Notes under the pieces: model-generated | Database searches by the model: none | What the model was told of the DNA's origin: nothing | The model's input: only the letters and a program-made list of their open reading frames with translations | Translations under genes and position numbers: made by a program | Part shown: positions 32,914-37,633 of the stretch, one piece after another | Layout of the letters: each line of letters opens with the position of its first letter | Position numbering within the stretch: the first letter of the stretch is position 1 | DNA from: CAZIMM01 sp964540415 | GTDB lineage: Bacteria > Bacillota > Clostridia > Oscillospirales > Acutalibacteraceae | Reading direction: 5' to 3' | DNA: 37,633 nt | Assembly (NCBI GenBank): GCA_964540415.1 | Contig: CAZIMM010000015.1 | Location: forward strand, 1 to 37,633

Positions 32914-32956
32914 TACGGTTTTTTTCACAAACAAGCGGCTTTTCTGAAAATAATGC

Positions 32957-32985
32957 TTGCATTTTGCTGCGAGTTGTGGTAAAAT
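32957..32985 (+). promoter_or_regulatory. Sigma-A promoter of rpmE
   Basis: TTGCAT (32957-32962) and TAAAAT (32980-32985) have 17-bp spacing, about 45 bp before the rpmE start. Confidence 0.75.
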
Positions 32986-33032
32986 CCATCCGTTACGTTG
33001 AAACACTATAGATATCCGGGGAGGGAATAACA

Positions 33033-33236
33033 ATGAAAGACGGTATCCATCCGAAGTATGAAGCCACGGTTATCCGCTGTGCTTGCGGTGCCGAGTTCGC
33101 AACAGCTTCAACAAAGCAGAATATGAGAGTTGATATTTGCTCAAAATGCCATCCGTATTTCACCGGCAAGCAAAAGCTTGTTGACACCGGCGGACGTGTT
33201 GACAGATTCAAGAAGCGCTACAATCTCGACAAATAA
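33033..33236 (+). CDS. rpmE: Ribosomal protein L31 (zinc-binding type)
   Basis: 67 residues, ATG with GGGGAGGG upstream. The start MKDGIHPKYEATVIRCACG and the segments ICSKCHPYFTGKQKLVDTGG and RVDRFKKRY are those of L31. Four Cys (16, 18, 37, 40) form the zinc site, so this is the zinc-containing form. It is transcribed alone between its promoter and a terminator. Confidence 0.98.
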   Translation: MKDGIHPKYEATVIRCACGAEFATASTKQNMRVDICSKCHPYFTGKQKLVDTGGRVDRFKKRYNLDK

Positions 33237-33249
33237 TTTTGCAGCAGAC

Positions 33250-33280
33250 AAACGGCTCAGGCGGTGCTTGAGCCGTTTTT
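33250..33280 (+). terminator. Intrinsic terminator of rpmE
   Basis: AAACGGCTCA (33250-33259) pairs with TGAGCCGTTT (33269-33278), followed by more T residues. It is 13 bp after the rpmE stop. Confidence 0.9.
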
Positions 33281-33304
33281 GTTGACTTTGAGGGAGGTGA
33301 AGGT

Positions 33305-33925
33305 TTGCCCGGCTACAAAACAATCGAAAAAAGTGCGCAGGCAGAATTCACCGTCAAGCGTTCACGCTTTATCGGTTATATATCTCCGGTCAAAACACAG
33401 CAGGAGGCAACAGATTTTATTGCCGCCATCCGCTCAAAGCACTGGGATGCAACCCACAACGTATATGCGTATATTTTGCGCGAAGGGCAGTCGCAGCGGT
33501 ATTCGGACGACGGCGAGCCGCAGGGCACAGCCGGAATACCCACTCTCGATGTGCTTCAAAAAGAGGGGCTGACAGACTGCGCCTGTGTTGTCACCAGATA
33601 TTTCGGCGGGATACTTCTGGGCGGCGGAGGGCTCGTCAGAGCCTATTCCCACAGCGCAAAGCTTGCGGTTGACGCAGGCGGAATAATAGCAATGGCACTC
33701 TGCGGTGTCTATTCCCTGAAATGCGATTACGGCTTTTACGGCAGGCTTGACCCTCTCATTCATGAGCACGGCGGGACGGTTGAAAACACGGATTTTTCGG
33801 ACAGTGTGGAGGTCACCTTTTCACTCCCGACGGAAATTGAGGAAAGTTTTTCGGCAAAACTCTTTGATTCCAGCTTCGGAAAGTACAAAATAGAAAAAAT
33901 GTGCGAGAAATTTTTAAAAATATGA
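33305..33925 (+). CDS. YigZ/IMPACT-family protein
   Basis: 206 residues from a TTG start at 33305 with GGGAGG 7 bases upstream. Conserved motifs are KRSRFIGYISPVKTQQEA, SDDGEPQGTAGIPTL and VTRYFGGILLGGGGLVRAYS, which define the UPF0029/IMPACT N-terminal domain, followed by the ferredoxin-like DUF1949 domain (about 135-200). Its biochemical role in bacteria is not settled; a nucleic-acid or translation-related function is assumed. Terminator hairpins flank it on both sides. Confidence 0.95.
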   Translation: MPGYKTIEKSAQAEFTVKRSRFIGYISPVKTQQEATDFIAAIRSKHWDATHNVYAYILREGQSQRYSDDGEPQGTAGIPTLDVLQKEGLTDCACVVTRYFGGILLGGGGLVRAYSHSAKLAVDAGGIIAMALCGVYSLKCDYGFYGRLDPLIHEHGGTVENTDFSDSVEVTFSLPTEIEESFSAKLFDSSFGKYKIEKMCEKFLKI

Positions 33926-33964
33926 CCGTTTTCGTTGCTTTTTGCAGGATAACGGTCATTGTTT
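33922..33964 (+). terminator. Hairpin terminator after the YigZ-like gene
   Basis: ATGACCGTT (33922-33930) and AACGGTCAT (33951-33959) are exact complements around a 20-base loop, followed by TGTTTTC. The left arm overlaps the stop codon. Confidence 0.7.
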
Positions 33965-34011
33965 TCGTAAGAATCTATTGAACGCGAAAAATTGATTTTG
34001 AGGTGTGAAAA

Positions 34012-35016
34012 ATGACTGTCAGAGAGCGTACCTGCGAGCTTGAGCATATGACTCTCGCGGCAAACGCCGCATTCTCGGACGAAAGCCGGGGCAGAGAGCA
34101 TCAGGAGCCCGAGTGCGAGGTGCGCACCTGCTATCAGCGGGACAGGGATAGAATCATCCACTCAAACGCTTTTCGCCGCCTGAAGCTGAAAACACAGGCG
34201 TTCCTTGCACCAGAGGGTGATCATTACCGCACACGTCTGACACACACGCTTGAAGTTTCGCAGATTGCAAGAACAATTGCGGTCGGATTGAGGCTCAACG
34301 AAACTCTCACGGAGGCTGTCGCCCTCGGGCACGACCTCGGCCATACCCCGTTCGGACATGCGGGTGAGCGTGCGCTCAATGATGTGTTCCCCGGCGGATT
34401 CAGGCATTATGAGCAGAGCCTGCGGGTTGCTCAGAGGCTTGAGAAGGACGGCAGAGGTCTGAATCTGACAAATGAGGTTGCAGACGGCATTGTCTGCCAC
34501 ACCTCCGGCAGGCCGGCAAACACGCTTGAGGGCAGAATCGTGCGCCTTGCGGACAAAATCGCGTATATCAACCATGACATTGACGATTCAATTCGCGCCG
34601 GTGTTCTCAGCGAGGAGGATATCCCCGTTGAAATCAGGCGTGAGCTCGGATTTTCAAAATCCGCAAGGATAAACACCCTTGTTGTGTGTGCAATCAATAA
34701 CAGCTCCGAAGATATATGCTTAAGCGATGATATCTCAGCCGCATTCGAAGAACTGCACAGCTTTATGTTCAAAATGGTTTATACAAATCCGGTCTGTAAG
34801 GGCGAGGAAACAAAGGCTGTCTCCATGCTCAAGGAGCTTTATAAGTTCTATGTAGAGAACGCGGACAGGCTGCCCGACGAATTTGCCGAAATACGGGACA
34901 GCGAAGGCGCCGAGCGCGCGGCGTGCGACTATATCGCCTGCATGACAGACAGATTTGCTGTTCGCACCTTCCATGAGCTGTTCATTCCGAACTCATGGTC
35001 GATTGAGGGAGTTTAA
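34012..35016 (+). CDS. dgt: dGTPase-like HD-domain dNTP triphosphohydrolase
   Basis: 334 residues, ATG with GAGGTG upstream. The N-terminal RDRDRIIHSNAFRRLKLKTQ and the HD metal motifs RLTHTLEVSQIART (about residues 74-87) and GHDLGHTPFGHAGE (about 107-120), then DKIAYINHDIDD, match the Dgt family. It hydrolyses dNTPs to nucleosides and triphosphate and so limits dNTP pools. It is the first gene of dgt-dnaG-rpoD, a usual clostridial arrangement; the short form lacks the insert of E. coli Dgt. Confidence 0.94.
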   Translation: MTVRERTCELEHMTLAANAAFSDESRGREHQEPECEVRTCYQRDRDRIIHSNAFRRLKLKTQAFLAPEGDHYRTRLTHTLEVSQIARTIAVGLRLNETLTEAVALGHDLGHTPFGHAGERALNDVFPGGFRHYEQSLRVAQRLEKDGRGLNLTNEVADGIVCHTSGRPANTLEGRIVRLADKIAYINHDIDDSIRAGVLSEEDIPVEIRRELGFSKSARINTLVVCAINNSSEDICLSDDISAAFEELHSFMFKMVYTNPVCKGEETKAVSMLKELYKFYVENADRLPDEFAEIRDSEGAERAACDYIACMTDRFAVRTFHELFIPNSWSIEGV

Positions 35017-35037
35017 TTTTGTTAACTGGAGCGGACA

Positions 35038-36804
35038 ATGGCAATAAGTGACGATTTTTTGCGTGAACTTAATTCACGGGTGCGCATCGAGGATGTGGTT
35101 TCACCCTATGTCAATTTGCGCAGCCGCGGCAGACTGATGACCGGACTGTGCCCTTTTCACAGCGAAAAAACTGGCTCTTTCACGGTTTATACCGACAGCA
35201 ATTCGTTCTATTGCTTCGGCTGCGGAGCCGGAGGGGACATTGTGAGCTTTGTTCGCCAGATTGAGAACCTTGATTACGTTGAAGCTGTCAGATTGCTTGC
35301 GGAAAAAGCCGGAATGTCCATGCCGAACAGCGGCTTTGACGAGGGTTTGCACCGCAGAAGAACGAGAATTCTCGAAGCAAACCGCGAGGCTGCAAGGTTT
35401 TTCAATTCAGAGCTAATGAGTGAGCGTGGCAGGAAATGCCTTGATTATTTTTATGCAAGAGGGCTGACCGGGGCAACAATAAAAAGCTTCGGTCTGGGCT
35501 TCGCACCGGACAGCTGGGATTCCTTGCTGCGCCATATGGAAAAGCAGGGCTTTTCACGCACGGAGCTGCTGGAGGCAAACCTTGCTCGCAGCGGCAGAGA
35601 AAACAACTCCTGCTTTGACAATTTCCGGAACCGTGCCATGGTGCCTATAATCGACCTCAGGGGAAACGTCATTGCGTTCGGCGGCAGGGTGCTCGATGAT
35701 TCAAAGCCGAAATATGTCAACACATCCGACACCCCGGTTTACAAAAAAAGCTCCGCGGTGTTTGCGCTTAATTTCGCCAAAAACTGCGGAAGCAGAACGC
35801 TGGTGCTCGTTGAGGGATATATGGATGTGATTTCACTCCATCAGGCGGGCTTCACAAACACCGTGGCTTGTCTGGGAACGGCTTTGACCTCTGAGCAGGT
35901 ATCGCTTGTGTGCCGCTATGCGGACGAGGTTGTGCTTGCGTATGACATGGACGAGGCGGGGCGCAAGGCAACGGAAAAGGCAATGGAGATGTTCGGAAAA
36001 ACCGGAATCCGGCTGCGAGTGCTCAGCTATTCGGGAGGCAAAGACCTCGATGAGGTTGTGCGCAAATGCGGCGTTGAAAAGGTCAGGAACTTGCTTGACG
36101 GCGCGGCAAACGACACAGAATACAAGCTGCTTCAAGCGCGCAGCGGCATTGATGTTTCAACGGACGACGGCAAGCTGAATTATCTTCGGTCGGCATGCAG
36201 TGTTCTCTCCAAAATCGAAAGCGAAATTGAGCTGGACATTTATATTTCCCGCCTCTCTCAGGAACTGGAGGTGGACAAACAGGCGCTGGCGGCTCAGGTC
36301 GGCAGGTTGCGGAAAAAGAATGAGGGCAAGTCAAAAAGAGAAGGCTTCGAAAAGCTGTGCCGCAGCACCGCGGGAGCGTCAGACAAAATCAATCCGGAAA
36401 GAGCCGGCCATCTGCGAGCGGCTGTCGCGGAGGAAACGCTGATATCTCTGCTTGTCAGAAACCCGGATTTTTATGCCCGGCTTTCAGATAAGGTGTCTGA
36501 GGAGGATTTCATAACCCGGTTCAACGCGCGCGCGTTTGCCGCAATTTGGGAAAGGCTGAAAAACGGCACGGACGCGGGTCTGGCGGCAATAGCTCCCGGA
36601 TTCACTCAAGAGGAGCTGGGCGGCATATCACGGATAGTCAATGTCGGCGAAAACAGGTCAAACACTGTTGCGGAATGCCTGGATTGCATAAAAGTGTTGC
36701 GAGAAGAAAAAGCTAAGACACGGGCTGTTGACCCATCGCAAGTCAGCAACAATGATTTTTTGGATCTGTTTAAAAATATAAAAGACAAAAAACAAAACGG
36801 GTGA
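35038..36804 (+). CDS. dnaG: DNA primase
   Basis: 588 residues, ATG with GGAG 6 bases upstream. The zinc-binding domain has CPFHSEKTGSF and FYCFGCGAGGDIVSF (about residues 38-72). The catalytic core has FRNRAMVPIIDLRGNVIAFGGR, and the TOPRIM fold LVLVEGYMDVISLHQAG with AYDMDEAGRKA carries the metal-binding acidic residues. The C-terminal helicase-interaction part (about 460-588) is weakly conserved. It makes RNA primers at the replication fork. It sits 21 bp after dgt and 9 bp before rpoD. Confidence 0.97.
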   Translation: MAISDDFLRELNSRVRIEDVVSPYVNLRSRGRLMTGLCPFHSEKTGSFTVYTDSNSFYCFGCGAGGDIVSFVRQIENLDYVEAVRLLAEKAGMSMPNSGFDEGLHRRRTRILEANREAARFFNSELMSERGRKCLDYFYARGLTGATIKSFGLGFAPDSWDSLLRHMEKQGFSRTELLEANLARSGRENNSCFDNFRNRAMVPIIDLRGNVIAFGGRVLDDSKPKYVNTSDTPVYKKSSAVFALNFAKNCGSRTLVLVEGYMDVISLHQAGFTNTVACLGTALTSEQVSLVCRYADEVVLAYDMDEAGRKATEKAMEMFGKTGIRLRVLSYSGGKDLDEVVRKCGVEKVRNLLDGAANDTEYKLLQARSGIDVSTDDGKLNYLRSACSVLSKIESEIELDIYISRLSQELEVDKQALAAQVGRLRKKNEGKSKREGFEKLCRSTAGASDKINPERAGHLRAAVAEETLISLLVRNPDFYARLSDKVSEEDFITRFNARAFAAIWERLKNGTDAGLAAIAPGFTQEELGGISRIVNVGENRSNTVAECLDCIKVLREEKAKTRAVDPSQVSNNDFLDLFKNIKDKKQNG

Positions 36805-36813
36805 GGAGAAAAT

Positions 36814-37633
36814 ATGGAAATGACGGACAAAAAACTGCCTATCAAAATGCTCATTGAAAAGGGTAAGGCAGCGGGAAAGCTCACAACGCATGAAATCGAT
36901 GCGGCCATTGAGGAAATGGAGTTTGACATTGAGGAGCTGGACGAGCTTTATGAAACGATTGAAAGCCAAAACATAAAAATAATTGACGACCTTAACGACA
37001 TGGTCCTTGACAGCATTGTGTTTGACACCGAGCTTCCCAAGCCGGCAGACGGTGCAGGCTCAGCCTCAAGCGAGCAGAAAAATGCCGCCATGGATGACCC
37101 TGTCAAGGTTTATCTCAAGGAAATCGGCAGAGTGCCGCTGCTCACCCCCGAGGAAGAAATTGAGCTTGCAATCAGAATATCGGACAATGACGAAAAAGCC
37201 AAAAAGAGGTTGGCCGAGGCGAATCTTCGCCTTGTTGTCAGCATTGCAAAGCGCTATGTCGGCAGGGGAATGCAATTCCTCGACCTGATTCAGGAGGGAA
37301 ACCTCGGCTTAATAAAGGCTGTCGACAAGTTTGATTACACCAAGGGCTTCAAGTTTTCCACATACGCAACATGGTGGATAAGGCAGGCGATAACCAGAGC
37401 TATTGCCGACCAGGCAAGGACAATCCGCATTCCCGTTCACATGGTTGAAACCATCAATAAGGTCAAAAAGACAAACAGTCAGCTTCTCCACAAGATGGGC
37501 CGCGACCCGAGCGCTGAGGAAATTGCGGCAGAGCTTGCAATGCCGGTTGAGCGTGTGCGCGAAATAATGCGCGTCGCACAGGAGCCGGTATCACTCGAGA
37601 CACCTATAGGTGAGGAGGAGGACAGCCACCTCG
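36814..37633 (+). CDS. rpoD: Primary sigma factor RpoD/SigA (C-terminus beyond window)
   Basis: The ATG at 36814 follows GAGGAG; 273 codons are visible and the frame is still open at the window end. The start contains a region 1.1-like acidic helix (IKMLIEKGKAAGKLTTHEI). Region 1.2 begins DPVKVYLKEIGRVPLLTPEE. Region 2 has RLVVSIAKRYVGRGMQFLDL, IQEGNLGLIKAVDKFDYTKG and KFSTYATWWIRQAITRA. Region 3 has HMVETINKVKKTNSQLL. Region 4 lies outside. This is the housekeeping sigma factor, closing the dgt-dnaG-rpoD operon. It is distinct from the ECF-like sigma factor at 8434-8949. Confidence 0.97.
   Translation, partial: MEMTDKKLPIKMLIEKGKAAGKLTTHEIDAAIEEMEFDIEELDELYETIESQNIKIIDDLNDMVLDSIVFDTELPKPADGAGSASSEQKNAAMDDPVKVYLKEIGRVPLLTPEEEIELAIRISDNDEKAKKRLAEANLRLVVSIAKRYVGRGMQFLDLIQEGNLGLIKAVDKFDYTKGFKFSTYATWWIRQAITRAIADQARTIRIPVHMVETINKVKKTNSQLLHKMGRDPSAEEIAAELAMPVERVREIMRVAQEPVSLETPIGEEEDSHL

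Overview
The window reads as chromosomal DNA of a spore-forming, Gram-positive clostridial bacterium, probably a gut Oscillospirales/Ruminococcaceae-type organism. This is inferred from gene content: SpoIIID, HPr kinase, WhiA, RapZ, a SpoIIE-type phosphatase, a dgt-dnaG-rpoD operon, AGGAGG-type ribosome binding sites, several TTG/GTG starts and clear sigma-A promoters. There is no taxonomic marker RNA in the window and I could not run any search.

Bases 1-14535 are an accessory island that I interpret as a peptide-export (bacteriocin/RiPP-like) system. On the minus strand are an uncharacterised nucleotidyltransferase-fold protein (983-2251), a 67-residue peptide with a double-glycine leader (546-749) behind its own sigma-A promoter and a pair of perfect 24-bp direct repeats, a 76-residue Cys-containing peptide (218-448) and the start of another gene cut by the window edge. 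Divergently, on the plus strand, a strong promoter (2417-2445) precedes ten tightly packed genes: a STAS anti-anti-sigma factor, an RsbW/SpoIIAB-like kinase, a very short HlyD-like protein, a C39-peptidase ABC exporter, a second NHLP-type ABC protein, a small acidic protein, an ECF-like sigma factor, a DUF2156/MprF-C-terminal-like protein, a sensor-MFS fusion of 1005 residues and a membrane SpoIIE-type PP2C phosphatase. The operon thus holds all protein classes of a partner-switching circuit (phosphatase, STAS, kinase, sigma factor) together with a leader-cleaving export machine. This is the most unusual part of the window.

Bases 14566-26484 run mainly on the minus strand. They include hprK-ROK kinase-murB-rapZ, spoIIID (whose ribosome binding site is buried in a terminator-like hairpin), a small Dabb-ROK-GmhA-like cluster, a potABCD polyamine uptake operon with a clear promoter and terminator, and a GPH-family sugar:cation symporter.

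Bases 26616-37633 run on the plus strand: a secreted alpha/beta-hydrolase-like protein, whiA, dnaE, rpmE, a YigZ/IMPACT protein, and the macromolecular synthesis genes dgt-dnaG-rpoD (rpoD is cut by the window end). rapZ and whiA, commonly neighbours around yvcK in Firmicutes, are here about 13 kb apart on opposite strands, and no yvcK is present in the window.
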